A DNA stretch of 64,000 nucleotides from Litoreibacter janthinus (GCF_900111945.1 NZ_FOYO01000001.1:286251-350250), one strand, 5' to 3'; numbered from the stretch's first letter, positions 41,651 through 51,700 are shown. Numbers and translations are program-made. Notes: generated by a model from the sequence alone, not told the origin.

Positions 41651-43357
41651 ATGCAATTCGATTCGGTTAACAATTTGATCTCCCTCCTGATGGGTAAGGT
41701 GACTGAACCGATTTCGGCGCAATCAGAATTGATAGCCCCCCTCGAAAAGCTTGATTTCGCCTCTGAACTTACCGGAACAGAACTTCACCGCAGCCTTCAG
41801 TCCAACTCCGTGCCTGCCTCTACCAATAACGCCTCCTCGCTTATCGCGCAGTGCGGTATTCCAAATCCGTCTTCGGAAATTGCAGAAGTTGATATTCAAT
41901 TACCTGAGCTGCATTTGGAAGAAATCCAATTTCCTCCAAATGCAGAATCTCTGGGAGCTTCAGTCTCAAATGAAGTTACAGAACCTAGCTTGCAAAAGCA
42001 TGCGCCGATGGACGCGCATTTTCCGCTGAGCTCACCCCAAAACGCCCAGACCTCGCCAGCAGCTGCCGAATTCACCAAGAAAGGTCAGGCTTACACTCTA
42101 TCGCCTCCATCTCCCCAGATCAGCGAAGCCGAACCCCCGCAGCTTCTTGAGGAACCTGAAATAGAGGAAGAGACCAACGCCGTCCTTGTTAAAAATGCAC
42201 CAAACTCGTTTTCAGTTGTGCCTGCTAAGTCCAGTCCTAAATTATACGAAGAACCAAGCATCGGCGACCGCCCTAGTTCTCGCCTCGACGCAAGCGTAGA
42301 GCTTCAGCTCTGCGAGGACGCGGGCAATGGAATAGATCCAATGAAGCAGTCGGTTGCTATTGCGGCACCAATCGAGAGTAGCATGACTATTGAGAGCGAT
42401 CTCGAAGCGCTTAAGAATAGCGTACCAGCTGTCAATCCCTCTCTAACCCAAGAGGCACTGCTCCCTATTTCGCGGCCCTCAGACCGATCGAATCAAGCGC
42501 TCGCGAAAGGCCCCGAAATCGTTCCTCAGCGCGAAGCACATGAGAATGTCGATGCAAAGGCGTCAGAGCCAGTTTCAACAACGACAATTTCTAGCCCCAC
42601 CGTTCGAATACAGCCAAATCCGAGGCACGTTGTGACCTCCGATGTGGGAAATGGGCCACCTTACCAAGTGCCCCAAAGGGTCGACAGTGCGCCCTTCAGC
42701 GTCGAGAAAAGCCCCCAACTATCCTTTGGCATTGGAAAGGGTTCGGGGGAAACCAGCTTGCTCTATCGTATGGAGTTCGCGGCCTTAGGGCAAAACAGTT
42801 TGGCCACTTGGCCGATACAGCCTCAATTCCCCTCCCCCATCATCGAACTCTCAGAAGTCAGAAACTCGTCAGAAGTCGCCGCCCCGACCGTCATTGATAC
42901 GTTCTCAACACCTCCGGCTCGCAACGCTCAGGTGTCTCAGCCAGCTGGACATCACCCCGTCGAACAAAGCTCGCTTCCTGAGCACGTTAATGCCCAAATC
43001 CGAACCGCTTTGGCGACAGAGAGGGGGCACGATATTGAGGTCCGACTATCCCCAGACGATTTGGGACGCATTCGAATCGTTTTGTCTCCCAAAGACGGCG
43101 GAATCAACGTGTCCGTGTTCTCGGAACGAAACGAAACCTTAGATCTCATACGACGTAACTCAAATCTATTGGAAAACAGCTTTTCTGAGGCCGGGTATGA
43201 GGGAGCGACCTTTACATTTGAACAAGACCGATCAGGTCGTGAAGTGACTTATGACAACGTTTCTTCGCCATCCGAAATTGAACCAATCGGCGACGATCAG
43301 GTCCCACCCTATCTCGAAACTTATCGCACAGACGACTCATTGGATCTGAGACTATAA
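41651..43357 (+). CDS. fliK: flagellar hook-length control protein FliK
   Basis: A 568-aa protein. The long N-terminal region is disordered and rich in Ser, Pro, Glu and Gln, as in molecular-ruler proteins. The C-terminal domain (about 440-520), EHVNAQIRTALATERGHDIE followed by VRLSPDDLGRIRIVL, is the Flg_hook/FliK-C fold that switches export specificity. It is followed by flgD after 12 bp. Composition is markedly more AT-rich than in the genes before 40 kb. Confidence 0.88.
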   Translation: MQFDSVNNLISLLMGKVTEPISAQSELIAPLEKLDFASELTGTELHRSLQSNSVPASTNNASSLIAQCGIPNPSSEIAEVDIQLPELHLEEIQFPPNAESLGASVSNEVTEPSLQKHAPMDAHFPLSSPQNAQTSPAAAEFTKKGQAYTLSPPSPQISEAEPPQLLEEPEIEEETNAVLVKNAPNSFSVVPAKSSPKLYEEPSIGDRPSSRLDASVELQLCEDAGNGIDPMKQSVAIAAPIESSMTIESDLEALKNSVPAVNPSLTQEALLPISRPSDRSNQALAKGPEIVPQREAHENVDAKASEPVSTTTISSPTVRIQPNPRHVVTSDVGNGPPYQVPQRVDSAPFSVEKSPQLSFGIGKGSGETSLLYRMEFAALGQNSLATWPIQPQFPSPIIELSEVRNSSEVAAPTVIDTFSTPPARNAQVSQPAGHHPVEQSSLPEHVNAQIRTALATERGHDIEVRLSPDDLGRIRIVLSPKDGGINVSVFSERNETLDLIRRNSNLLENSFSEAGYEGATFTFEQDRSGREVTYDNVSSPSEIEPIGDDQVPPYLETYRTDDSLDLRL

Positions 43358-43369
43358 GGACCCTTCCCC

Positions 43370-44020
43370 ATGGAACCGATATCTTCTGCCACGTCCCAGA
43401 CACAAACCGCACAGACCAGCATCCCCGTAACGAGTGCTCTGAGTTCGGATTTTGAAACATTCATAGTGATGTTAACTGCACAGATGGAAAACCAAGACCC
43501 ACTAAACCCTCTGGATTCTCAAGATTTTGCAACTCAGCTGGCTACATTTTCCGGGGTGGAACAACAAGTAAAAACCAACGACCTCCTAAGTGCTCTCAAT
43601 TCACAATTACTGACTTCAACCTTAGGCGACATGGCAAGTTGGGTCGGGATGGAGGCGCGGCTCGCTGCGCCCGCCCATTTCAACGGGGTGCCGATCGAAA
43701 TTGTCGCAAACCCACCAGTTTTTGCCCAGCGCGCGGAGCTGATCGTGAAGGACGAAAGCGGACAGGAAGTTCAACGCCTCGACATTCCAGTCTCAGATGG
43801 CCCAATAGACTGGGCGGGCGTAAGCAGCAACGGGCAGCCATTCGAGTATGGAACATACAGCTTTGAAATCGCCTCATACGCCAATGATGAACTCATCGAC
43901 ACTCAAGTGCCCGATGTTTTCACTCGGGTCACAGAAATCCGTACCGTAGACCGGCAAGCTGTTGTTGTGCTGGAAGGTGGGGCAATTTATCCAGCCCTAC
44001 TTGTCACCGGATTAAGATAA
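43370..44020 (+). CDS. flgD: flagellar hook assembly scaffold FlgD
   Basis: A 216-aa protein with the FlgD N-terminal signature FETFIVMLTAQMENQDPLNPLDSQDF, here seen as MLTAQMENQDPLNPLDSQDF around residues 35-54, then ATFSGVEQQVKTN. A C-terminal Tudor/FN3-like part contains GPIDWAGVSSNGQPFEYGTY. It scaffolds hook growth outside the cell and is exported by the flagellar type III system. It forms an operon with fliK. The last 9 bp overlap convergent ubiB. Confidence 0.92.
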   Translation: MEPISSATSQTQTAQTSIPVTSALSSDFETFIVMLTAQMENQDPLNPLDSQDFATQLATFSGVEQQVKTNDLLSALNSQLLTSTLGDMASWVGMEARLAAPAHFNGVPIEIVANPPVFAQRAELIVKDESGQEVQRLDIPVSDGPIDWAGVSSNGQPFEYGTYSFEIASYANDELIDTQVPDVFTRVTEIRTVDRQAVVVLEGGAIYPALLVTGLR

Positions 44021-45544
44021 CATAGTCCAAAGCACGAGTGCAGAGACCACAGTCGCAACTCCAGCCCCGAAGCTCAAAAAATAGCCAAGTCGCATTTTTG
44101 AGTGCGGTTCGCTAGTTTTTTGGCTGGTCCTCGCCAAAGTCGCCTCCATAAGCTGTGGCAGTTTTGGTCCAAATCGTCCCAGGACCTGTACTGTAGAAAC
44201 GAGATCCCGAATGAAGGCTTTCGGCCCGATATTCTGCTTGATGTAATCCTCCACAACAGGCTGGGCGACTTGCCAGATGTTGATCTGGGGGTGCATCGTC
44301 CGCGCAACACCTTCGACGACGACCATTGTCCTTTGTAGCAGGATCAGCTCGGTTCGCGTTTCCATTCCAAATCGCTCAGTCACTTCGAACAAATACGCGA
44401 GAAGGCGCCCCATTGAGATCTGCGTAGCGTTCATACCGAAGATCGGCTCTCCGACTGCGCGTAGTGCTTGGGCGAATTCGTCCACATCCCGATCAGGGGG
44501 AACATAGCCAGCTTCAAAGTGGACCTCCGCAACGCGCCGATAGTCTTTTCGAATAAAGCCAATAAGGATCTCCGCGTAAACGCGCCTCGTATACTCATCA
44601 ATCCGACCCATAATGCCGAAATCGTAAGCTATTATATCTCCATCCGAGCTAACCTTCAGGTTGCCCTGATGCATATCAGCGTGAAAGTATCCGTCGTTTA
44701 GAGCCTGCCGCAAAAATAGCTGCAGCACTCGCTCGCCAAGCGCTTTGCGATCATGGCCGGCAAGATCAATAGCAGCCACGTCGCCAAATGGGATGCCTTC
44801 AGCCCATTCCATTGTCATCACCCGCTTGGCCGATTGAAAGAAGTGAGTTCTAGGAACAACGAAGCCTGCGTCATCCGCAGTTTTCGCGGCATACTCACCC
44901 GCTGCCGCCGCCTCCAAGCGCAAATCCAACTCGCCTTGGACAACCCCGTCAAAGTGTTTGATCACGTCGTTTGGATGCAATCGGCGGGAGGCGGGAGAGA
45001 TTAGTTCAATGATAGACGCCGCGAAATAAAAGGCATCGATATCCTTTCGGAACGCGCGCTCAATCTTTGGCCGCAAAACCTTTACCGCTACCTCTTCCCC
45101 TGTTTCGCGCAGCCGCGCCTTGTGTACCTGAGCGATGGAGGCCGCGGCGACGGGTTCGGAGAACTCCGAAAACACATCACCCAATGGAACTCCCAACTCG
45201 TGCTCAACTGTCTCTTTGGCTTCCTGAGTGGAGAACGGTGGTAATTTGTCCTGCAGGACACGCAGTTGAAGTGCCAGTTCATCGCCAACAACATCCGGCC
45301 GCGTGGACAGCACTTGGCCAAATTTGATGTAAGCAGGCCCTAAAGCTGTCAGCGCTCGCGTTGCGGGCGGCATCGATGGGTCACCCTTGTGGCCGAGCCA
45401 AGCAAAGGGCCACGCCAGGACCCGAGCAACCATACGAAGCGACGGCGGCGCATCGAAAGCATCAAGAACCAGCCCCATTGCACCAGTTCGCTCTAAAGTC
45501 GCCCCTGTCCGGATGAGGCGCCAGATGTTGTGAGGACCGCGCAC
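44012..45544 (-). CDS. ubiB: ubiquinone biosynthesis kinase-like protein UbiB
   Basis: A 510-aa ADCK/ABC1-family protein required for ubiquinone synthesis. The KxGQ-type motif appears as IKFGQVLSTRPD (about 93-104), then AAASIAQVHKA (Ala-rich loop), VAVKVLRP, MEWAEGIPF, and YFHADMHQGNL plus AYDFGIMG for the atypical kinase site. The C-terminus is a hydrophobic anchor (about 488-508). The GTG start directly follows the ubiE stop, so the two are coupled. Confidence 0.94.
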   Translation of the reverse strand: MRGPHNIWRLIRTGATLERTGAMGLVLDAFDAPPSLRMVARVLAWPFAWLGHKGDPSMPPATRALTALGPAYIKFGQVLSTRPDVVGDELALQLRVLQDKLPPFSTQEAKETVEHELGVPLGDVFSEFSEPVAAASIAQVHKARLRETGEEVAVKVLRPKIERAFRKDIDAFYFAASIIELISPASRRLHPNDVIKHFDGVVQGELDLRLEAAAAGEYAAKTADDAGFVVPRTHFFQSAKRVMTMEWAEGIPFGDVAAIDLAGHDRKALGERVLQLFLRQALNDGYFHADMHQGNLKVSSDGDIIAYDFGIMGRIDEYTRRVYAEILIGFIRKDYRRVAEVHFEAGYVPPDRDVDEFAQALRAVGEPIFGMNATQISMGRLLAYLFEVTERFGMETRTELILLQRTMVVVEGVARTMHPQINIWQVAQPVVEDYIKQNIGPKAFIRDLVSTVQVLGRFGPKLPQLMEATLARTSQKTSEPHSKMRLGYFLSFGAGVATVVSALVLWTMLS

Positions 45545-46297
45545 TTAAATTTTCCAGCCTGAATGCAAAGCCGCCACACCGAATGTCATATTTCGGTAGC
45601 TGACATTCTCGAAACCGGCTGCCCGGATCATCGCGGCAAACGTATCCTGATCCGGAAACTTGCGAATGGACTCGACCAGATACTGATAGCTTTCGCTATC
45701 TCCGGCGATCGCTTTTCCCATTTTTGGAATCACATTGAACGAATAAAGGTCATAGGCCTTCTGCATCATAGGGTTGGGAAGTTGCGAAAACTCCAGCACC
45801 ATGAGGCGCCCACCAGGTTTGAGGACACGGTAAGCCTCGGACAGGGCATCCGCGATGCGCGTCACGTTCCGAATGCCGAAGCTGATCGTGTAAACATCGA
45901 AGCTGTTGTCGTCGAATGGCAAGGCCATTGCGTCCCCAACAACCCAATCCAGGCTACCTGACATCGCTGAGGCTTCTGCGCGTTTCCGCCCCTCAACCAA
46001 CATCGACTCAGTCATATCCAGCACGACGGCCTCTGCCCCCCCGGCCCGTTTCAGAAAGCGAAACGACACGTCCCCTGTGCCTCCCGCAACATCCAACAAG
46101 CGTTGACCTGGTCTTGGGGCCAGCCAATCCATCATCGCATCTTTCCAGATGCGATGAACCCCACCAGACATAACGTCGTTCATGATGTCATATTTGGAGG
46201 CAACATTGGTGAACACACCATGCACCATTCCCGCCTTCTGATCTTCGGGAACATCTACGAATCCAAAATGCGTGGTTTTTTGCGAATCTTCGGCCAT
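45545..46297 (-). CDS. ubiE: ubiquinone/menaquinone methyltransferase UbiE
   Basis: A 250-aa SAM-dependent C-methyltransferase. Hallmarks are [13 protein letters not shown], the SAM motif [16 protein letters not shown] (about 68-83), and [13 protein letters not shown] with [11 protein letters not shown]. The C-terminal [18 protein letters not shown] is the standard end. It methylates the quinone ring. It is divergent from mutM and is the first gene of the ubiE-ubiB unit. Confidence 0.95.
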   Translation of the reverse strand: MAEDSQKTTHFGFVDVPEDQKAGMVHGVFTNVASKYDIMNDVMSGGVHRIWKDAMMDWLAPRPGQRLLDVAGGTGDVSFRFLKRAGGAEAVVLDMTESMLVEGRKRAEASAMSGSLDWVVGDAMALPFDDNSFDVYTISFGIRNVTRIADALSEAYRVLKPGGRLMVLEFSQLPNPMMQKAYDLYSFNVIPKMGKAIAGDSESYQYLVESIRKFPDQDTFAAMIRAAGFENVSYRNMTFGVAALHSGWKI

Positions 46298-46384
46298 ATG
46301 CTCTTGTAGTCCTTACAGTCTCACCCCTGTTATAGGCTCAGCTTGCTGGGTTACAATGCGACCCAAAGGAACCAAGGGAATCCC

Positions 46385-47233
46385 GTGCCAGAACTGCCAG
46401 AAGTTGAAACCGTGAAACGAGGCCTTCAACCCGTGATGGAAGGCGAAAAAATCGACTATGTTGAGGTCAATCGGCCAAACTTGCGCTGGCCGTTTCCCGA
46501 GAACATGGCAGAGCGCCTTGCTGGGCGTACGATTACGCTCCTACGTCGGAGGTCAAAGTACCTTTTAGCCGACCTCGACAGCGGTGAGACACTTATCATC
46601 CATTTAGGCATGTCAGGGCGCATGCTGATCGAACACGCAGACACCGCGCATTTTCATAACGGCGCGACGATCGCCCAGAAGCACGATCATGTCGTTTTTC
46701 ATATGGAGGACAGCACTCGGATCGCTTTCAACGATGCGCGCAGATTTGGCGCAATGGATCTCACATCTACCCAAAGCGTTGAGCAACATTGGCTAATCAG
46801 CAAACTCGGGCCAGAGCCGCTTGGGAACGAGTTCAGCGAGAGCTATCTGACAAATGCGCTGCAAAAGAAGAGCGCTCCTATAAAGACGGCGCTACTGGAC
46901 CAACACATCGTCGCGGGCTTGGGGAACATCTATGTCTGTGAAGTATTGTTCAGAACCGCGATCTCTCCCAAACGGAAAGCCTCAAATCTGAGCGCGAATC
47001 GCGCAGGATCGTTGGTCCCGGCAATTCGGGAGGTACTGTCTGAGGCCATCCATTCTGGTGGCTCCTCCTTGCGAGACCACCGCCAAACCAATGGAGACTT
47101 AGGCTACTTTCAGCACAACTTCGCCGTCTATGACCGGGAGGGAGAGCCGTGCAGGAACGATTGTGGAAGCAAGATCTTCAGGATCGTGCAATCCGGTCGT
47201 TCGAGCTTTTACTGCCCAAAATGTCAAAGATGA
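46385..47233 (+). CDS. mutM: formamidopyrimidine-DNA glycosylase
   Basis: A 282-aa DNA repair enzyme that removes 8-oxoguanine and FapyG and cuts by beta,delta-elimination. The N-terminal Pro2-Glu3 ([14 protein letters not shown]) is catalytic, which fixes the GTG start at 46385; the open frame to 46343 would block the N-terminal proline. [12 protein letters not shown] holds the helix-two-turn-helix. A C-terminal zinc finger has CRNDC and YCPKC. Confidence 0.95.
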   Translation: MPELPEVETVKRGLQPVMEGEKIDYVEVNRPNLRWPFPENMAERLAGRTITLLRRRSKYLLADLDSGETLIIHLGMSGRMLIEHADTAHFHNGATIAQKHDHVVFHMEDSTRIAFNDARRFGAMDLTSTQSVEQHWLISKLGPEPLGNEFSESYLTNALQKKSAPIKTALLDQHIVAGLGNIYVCEVLFRTAISPKRKASNLSANRAGSLVPAIREVLSEAIHSGGSSLRDHRQTNGDLGYFQHNFAVYDREGEPCRNDCGSKIFRIVQSGRSSFYCPKCQR

Positions 47234-47291
47234 ATTGATCCTGCGTGCGAACATGATACGTCTCATGTCCTGCTAGAAATGAGGTTCCGTC

Positions 47292-48068
47292 ATGGCATTC
47301 AAGACAATTATTGTTGAAATTGAAGAGCATATCGCTCTGATCAAGCTGAATCGCCCTGATGCCTTGAACGCGCTCAACGCGACTTTGCTGACGGAGCTTT
47401 CACAAGCACTGTCCGAAGCCAACAAGAACAACAAGGTTCGCTGTATTGTTTTGACCGGGTCTGAGAAGGCCTTCGCAGCGGGCGCGGACATCACGGAAAT
47501 GGCCGACAAGTCGTTCGTTGACGTCTTTGGCAACGACCTGTTCTCAGAATTTCCGAATATCTTTCTGCGCGTCCGCAAACCGATCATTGCAGCAGTTTCG
47601 GGCTACGCATTGGGGGGCGGGTGCGAACTGGCCATGATGTGCGATTTCATTATTGCTGCTGAAACTGCCAAGTTCGGTCAACCTGAAATCAACTTAGGCG
47701 TTATGGCGGGCCTCGGCGGTTCGCAACGGCTGACACGGTTCGTTGGGAAATCCAAAGCGATGGACATGAACCTGACTGGCCGGTTCATGGATGCAGACGA
47801 AGCAGAGCGTTCAGGCTTGGTCAGCCGTGTCGTTCCGGCAAAACGCTTGATTGCTGAGGCAATGTCAGCAGCCGCCAAAATTGCAGAAAAATCTTCTCTT
47901 GCCACGATGGCTGTGAAGGAATCTGTAAACAGGAGCTATGAGACCACTCTCAACGAGGGCCTGCTGTTCGAGCGTCGCGTTTTTCACTCTCTTTTCGCGA
48001 CTGAGGATCAAGTGGAAGGCATGGCTGCGTTCGTCGAAAAGCGCGAACCTCAGTTCCGCGACAAGTAA
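47292..48068 (+). CDS. enoyl-CoA hydratase
   Basis: A 258-aa crotonase-fold enzyme hydrating trans-2-enoyl-CoA in beta-oxidation. The oxyanion hole is formed by [11 protein letters not shown] and [15 protein letters not shown], with catalytic Glu residues in GGGCELAM and [15 protein letters not shown]. It matches the short-chain hydratase (FadB-like/Ech) group. It lies between mutM and rpsT on the same strand. Confidence 0.92.
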   Translation: MAFKTIIVEIEEHIALIKLNRPDALNALNATLLTELSQALSEANKNNKVRCIVLTGSEKAFAAGADITEMADKSFVDVFGNDLFSEFPNIFLRVRKPIIAAVSGYALGGGCELAMMCDFIIAAETAKFGQPEINLGVMAGLGGSQRLTRFVGKSKAMDMNLTGRFMDADEAERSGLVSRVVPAKRLIAEAMSAAAKIAEKSSLATMAVKESVNRSYETTLNEGLLFERRVFHSLFATEDQVEGMAAFVEKREPQFRDK

Positions 48069-48082
48069 GGCGATTTAAGGCG

Positions 48083-48111
48083 TTGACTTGCCCGTGAGTC
48101 GGCCCTAGAAG
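48083..48111 (+). promoter_or_regulatory. rpsT promoter
   Basis: TTGACT (48083-48088) and TAGAAG (48106-48111) are separated by 17 bp, 44 bp before the rpsT ATG. The -35 is close to consensus and the -10 partial, as is usual for housekeeping sigma factors in alphaproteobacteria. Confidence 0.6.
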
Positions 48112-48154
48112 CGCAATCTCAGATTTACACACCGAACCATCGGGGTCCTTAAGT

Positions 48155-48418
48155 ATGGCTAATTCGCCTCAAGCAAAAAAGCGCGCGCGTCAAACCGAAC
48201 GCCGCACCGAAGTGAACAAAGCGCGTCGGTCGCGCATCCGCACTTTCCTGCGCAAAGTGGAAGAAGCCATTACGTCTGGTGATTCTTCCGCTGCCAAGGA
48301 TGCACTCAAGTCCGCTCAGCCAGAGCTGATGCGCGGCGTGTCCAAAGGCGTGATGCACAAAAACACCGCATCGCGCAAAATGTCCCGCCTTTCCTCGCGG
48401 GTCAAAGCACTCGGCTAA
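48155..48418 (+). CDS. rpsT: 30S ribosomal protein S20
   Basis: An 87-aa, strongly basic helical protein starting [17 protein letters not shown], the universal S20 N-terminus, and containing [18 protein letters not shown] at the end. It binds 16S rRNA in the body of the small subunit. It has its own promoter and a strong terminator. Its position upstream of dnaA is common in this order. Confidence 0.97.
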   Translation: MANSPQAKKRARQTERRTEVNKARRSRIRTFLRKVEEAITSGDSSAAKDALKSAQPELMRGVSKGVMHKNTASRKMSRLSSRVKALG

Positions 48419-48451
48419 TACCGCCTTCGTCGGTATGGAAGCATCTTAGGA

Positions 48452-48477
48452 ACGCGCCTCTCAGGCGCGTTTTTTTT
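48452..48477 (+). terminator. rho-independent terminator of rpsT
   Basis: ACGCGCCT, a CTC loop and AGGCGCGT form an 8-bp perfect stem followed by eight T residues. It separates rpsT from the rhodanese-dnaA transcription unit. Confidence 0.92.
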
Positions 48478-48627
48478 ATGTTCTAAAGGGTTACCAACCT
48501 TGAAACTGAGCCGTTCTAGATTCGGGATCACACTAAGTATGAGTCAAGCGCGAAGATAAGTTGCGAGAGCCCCCTCCCAGTCGCTATCCATGACGAGCGA
48601 TTCACTTAGTCTCGGGGGGACAATGGA

Positions 48628-49077
48628 ATGAGCACGGACACCGGTCCGGCTGTGCAAGAGTTGCTGCCAACTCAAGCATGGGGCCTATTGGAAAGTAACC
48701 CAAACGCTGTGCTCATCGACGTCAGGACAAAGGCCGAATGGTCCTTTGTAGGGAAGCCTGATCTGTCGACTCTAAATCGTTCGGTCCTTGAGATCGAGTG
48801 GTCTAGATATCCTGATATGTCCGTTAATCCGCGGTTCGTTGAAGAAATGATTGAAGCCTTTGAGGACAGCACGCCGACTCAGGTTTTATTCATTTGCAGG
48901 TCTGGTGCGCGCTCGATGAGCGCTGCCAGAGCGGTGCAGGAGTCTCTGGCTGGAGAGATGCATCGTTTTGACCTGTTCAACGTGGCCGAGGGCTTCGAAG
49001 GCGATTTGGATTCAAAGAAACATCGGGGGGGCCTGAACGGTTGGAAGGCCCACGGATTGCCATGGAGGCAATCCTGA
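48628..49077 (+). CDS. rhodanese-like protein upstream of dnaA
   Basis: A 149-aa single rhodanese domain with IDVRTKAEWSF and the active loop FICRSGARS (Cys90). It lacks a signal peptide, so it is cytosolic. It lies 19 bp before dnaA in the same direction and probably shares a transcript with it. Sulfur transfer is likely; no partner is evident, and any link to replication is only positional. Confidence 0.85.
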   Translation: MSTDTGPAVQELLPTQAWGLLESNPNAVLIDVRTKAEWSFVGKPDLSTLNRSVLEIEWSRYPDMSVNPRFVEEMIEAFEDSTPTQVLFICRSGARSMSAARAVQESLAGEMHRFDLFNVAEGFEGDLDSKKHRGGLNGWKAHGLPWRQS

Positions 49078-49096
49078 TCTGCGGAACGGGTAAAAG

Positions 49097-50464
49097 ATGA
49101 CTAACGAGACTTGGGGCCAAGCGCGTGAAACACTGCAAACAACAATCGGGAAGAACAATTATCAAACTTGGATTGAACCACTGACATTTGTTTCCTGCGA
49201 GGGTGGCGTTGCTGAGTTCGGTGTTCAAACCAGTTTCCAAGGCGATTGGGTTTCGCGAAACTTTGGAGATGAGATTCTTCGCCAGTTTGACAAGTTGGGC
49301 GCGCCAGTCGACCGTTTAAAGTTCTCAGTCCAAGCCAAACGTCCTGCTGCAGCGCAACCTGATCAAGCACCCGAGCGTTTTACTGCGAAGCCAAGCCGTT
49401 CATACCAAATCACCGACGATTCAGTCCTCGGCGCGCCACTCGACAAGCGCTTCACTTTTGATAGCTTCGTGGTGGGTAAACCCAACGAGCTGGCGCATGC
49501 CGCTGCTCGACGTGTCGCTGAGGGTGGACCTGTCAGCTTTAACCCATTGTTTTTGTATGGTGGCGTCGGCCTCGGCAAAACACACTTGATGCACGCAATT
49601 GCGTGGGAGCTGCAAAAACGCTCCCCAGAGCTCAAGGTTGTGTATCTGTCTGCCGAGCAGTTCATGTATCGCTTCATTCAGGCGCTACGCGACAAGCAGA
49701 TGATGGATTTCAAGAGCCTCTTCCGCTCTGTCGACGTCTTGATGGTCGACGATGTGCAATTCATTGCTGGCAAAGACAGCACTCAGGACGAATTCTTTCA
49801 CACATTTAACGCGCTCATCGACCAGCAGAAACAAATCATCATCTCTGCCGATCGCGCGCCGGGTGAAATCGACGGTCTTGAAGAGCGCATCCGCTCCCGC
49901 CTGCAATGGGGCTTGGTCGTTGACCTGCACCCAACCGATTACGAGTTACGCCTCGGGATTCTACAGCAGAAAGTCGAGCAGTATCGCAGCCAGTATCAAG
50001 AGCTGAAGATCACGGACGGTGTGCTTGAGTTCCTTGCTCACCGCATCTCCAACAATGTCCGCGTGCTTGAAGGAGCTTTGACGCGACTTTTCGCTCTAGC
50101 CTCGTTGGTTGGCCGTGAAATCACGCTGGAAATGACGCAGGAAAGCCTTGCTGACATTCTGCGGCAGTCGGATCGTAAGGTTACGATGGACGAAATCATG
50201 CGTAAGACATGCGATTACTACAACGTACGCATGTCCGACCTGCTTTCGCCAAAGCGCTCTCGCAACATTGCGCGCCCGCGTCAAATGGCGATGTGGCTGG
50301 CAAAACAACTCACACAGCGCTCTTATCCCGAGATCGGAAAGCGCTTTGGCAACCGTGATCACACGACGGTTATCCATGCGGTGCGCAAGATTGACGAGCT
50401 TAAAGCGCAGGACGCTCAGGTCGCGGAAGATGCAGAACTGCTTCGCCGCATGTTGGAAGCCTAA
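49097..50464 (+). CDS. dnaA: chromosomal replication initiator protein DnaA
   Basis: A 455-aa AAA+ initiator. Domain I starts MTNETWGQARETLQ. Walker A is GGVGLGKT (155-162) and Walker B is VDVLMVDDVQFIAGK. Domain IV carries the DNA-binding signature GNRDHTTVIHAVRKI. It binds DnaA boxes at oriC and unwinds DNA. I see no cluster of DnaA boxes beside it, so oriC is probably elsewhere, as is common in alphaproteobacteria. Confidence 0.97.
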   Translation: MTNETWGQARETLQTTIGKNNYQTWIEPLTFVSCEGGVAEFGVQTSFQGDWVSRNFGDEILRQFDKLGAPVDRLKFSVQAKRPAAAQPDQAPERFTAKPSRSYQITDDSVLGAPLDKRFTFDSFVVGKPNELAHAAARRVAEGGPVSFNPLFLYGGVGLGKTHLMHAIAWELQKRSPELKVVYLSAEQFMYRFIQALRDKQMMDFKSLFRSVDVLMVDDVQFIAGKDSTQDEFFHTFNALIDQQKQIIISADRAPGEIDGLEERIRSRLQWGLVVDLHPTDYELRLGILQQKVEQYRSQYQELKITDGVLEFLAHRISNNVRVLEGALTRLFALASLVGREITLEMTQESLADILRQSDRKVTMDEIMRKTCDYYNVRMSDLLSPKRSRNIARPRQMAMWLAKQLTQRSYPEIGKRFGNRDHTTVIHAVRKIDELKAQDAQVAEDAELLRRMLEA

Positions 50465-50520
50465 TTGGCTTGACGCCCCCGCGATAAAAGCGGACTTTTC
50501 AACAAATTGTTTGCATAAGC

Positions 50521-50546
50521 GGGCGGAGAGGATACCTTCTCCGCCC
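50521..50546 (+). other. perfect 9-bp hairpin between dnaA and dnaN
   Basis: GGGCGGAGA (50521-50529) pairs with TCTCCGCCC (50538-50546) around an 8-nt loop. No T-run follows, so it is not a classic terminator; it may attenuate read-through or stabilise mRNA between dnaA and dnaN. Confidence 0.55.
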
Positions 50547-50572
50547 CAACTATCTTCGAAAGAGGGACGGAT

Positions 50573-51691
50573 ATGAAAATCAGTGTCGAGCGTAGCGCCC
50601 TGCTCAAGGCTGTGAGCCAGGCCCAGTCTGTGGTTGAGCGCCGCAACACGATTCCAATTCTGGCGAACGTGCTGATCGAAGCGGAAGGGAATGATGTCTC
50701 ATTCCGCGCGACAGATCTCGACATTGAAGTCGTGGACAAAGCCCCGGCGCAAGTTGAGCGCCCTGGGGCCACGACCGTCTCAGCGACGACGTTGCACGAG
50801 ATCGTGCGTAAATTGCCTGACGGCGCGTTGGTATCGCTGACCGACGACGGCACCTCTGGTCGCCTTGCCGTGGAAGCAGGCCGGTCCAACTTCTCGCTTG
50901 CAACGCTTCCCAAAGAAGACTTTCCGGTCATGGCGTCGTCTGAGTATCAATCGAACTTCTCCGCCCCTGCCGCAGTCTTGCGCCGACTGTTCGACAAGTC
51001 GAAATTTGCCATCTCAACTGAAGAAACAAGATACTATTTGAATGGTGTCTATATGCACGTTGCGGATTCAGACGGTGGAAAAGTGCTGCGCTGTGTCGCG
51101 ACTGACGGACACCGGTTGGCGCGCATCGACGCGGACCTGCCGAACGGCGCAGCAGACATGCCCGGGGTTATCGTCCCACGCAAAACTGTTGCAGAACTGC
51201 GTAAGCTACTGGACGACGATGAGATGCAGATCGCTGTATCAGTGTCCGAAACGAAAGTACGCTTTGCGACACCCGACATCACTCTGACCTCCAAGGTGAT
51301 TGACGGCACCTTCCCAGACTACACGCGCGTGATTCCACAAGGGAACACGCGCAAGCTCGAAGTCGATGCTGGCGAGTTCGCCAAAGCGGTAGACCGCGTT
51401 GCAACAGTGTCTTCGGAACGTTCACGTGCCGTTAAGCTCTCGCTGCATGAGGATCGACTGATCCTCTCCGTCAATGCCCCTGACAGCGGTGCTGCCGAAG
51501 AAGAGCTTGCCGTTGCCTACGGCGACGAGCCTCTCGAAATCGGCTTCAACGCAAAGTATCTGCTTGAAATCGCAGGGCAGGTTGACCGCGAGAATGCTGT
51601 TTTCATGTTCAATTCCGCGGGTGATCCAACCCTGATGCGTGAGGGCAATGACCATTCGGCCGTCTACGTCGTGATGCCTATGCGCGTTTAA
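50573..51691 (+). CDS. dnaN: DNA polymerase III beta sliding clamp
   Basis: A 372-aa protein of three repeated clamp domains. It begins MKISVERSALLKAVSQAQSV and ends VYVVMPMRV, the standard clamp C-terminus. IDGTFPDYTRVIP in domain 3 is characteristic. It forms the ring tethering polymerase to DNA. It follows dnaA and is followed by recF after 9 bp. Confidence 0.97.
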   Translation: MKISVERSALLKAVSQAQSVVERRNTIPILANVLIEAEGNDVSFRATDLDIEVVDKAPAQVERPGATTVSATTLHEIVRKLPDGALVSLTDDGTSGRLAVEAGRSNFSLATLPKEDFPVMASSEYQSNFSAPAAVLRRLFDKSKFAISTEETRYYLNGVYMHVADSDGGKVLRCVATDGHRLARIDADLPNGAADMPGVIVPRKTVAELRKLLDDDEMQIAVSVSETKVRFATPDITLTSKVIDGTFPDYTRVIPQGNTRKLEVDAGEFAKAVDRVATVSSERSRAVKLSLHEDRLILSVNAPDSGAAEEELAVAYGDEPLEIGFNAKYLLEIAGQVDRENAVFMFNSAGDPTLMREGNDHSAVYVVMPMRV

Positions 51692-51700
51692 CGCGCAATC

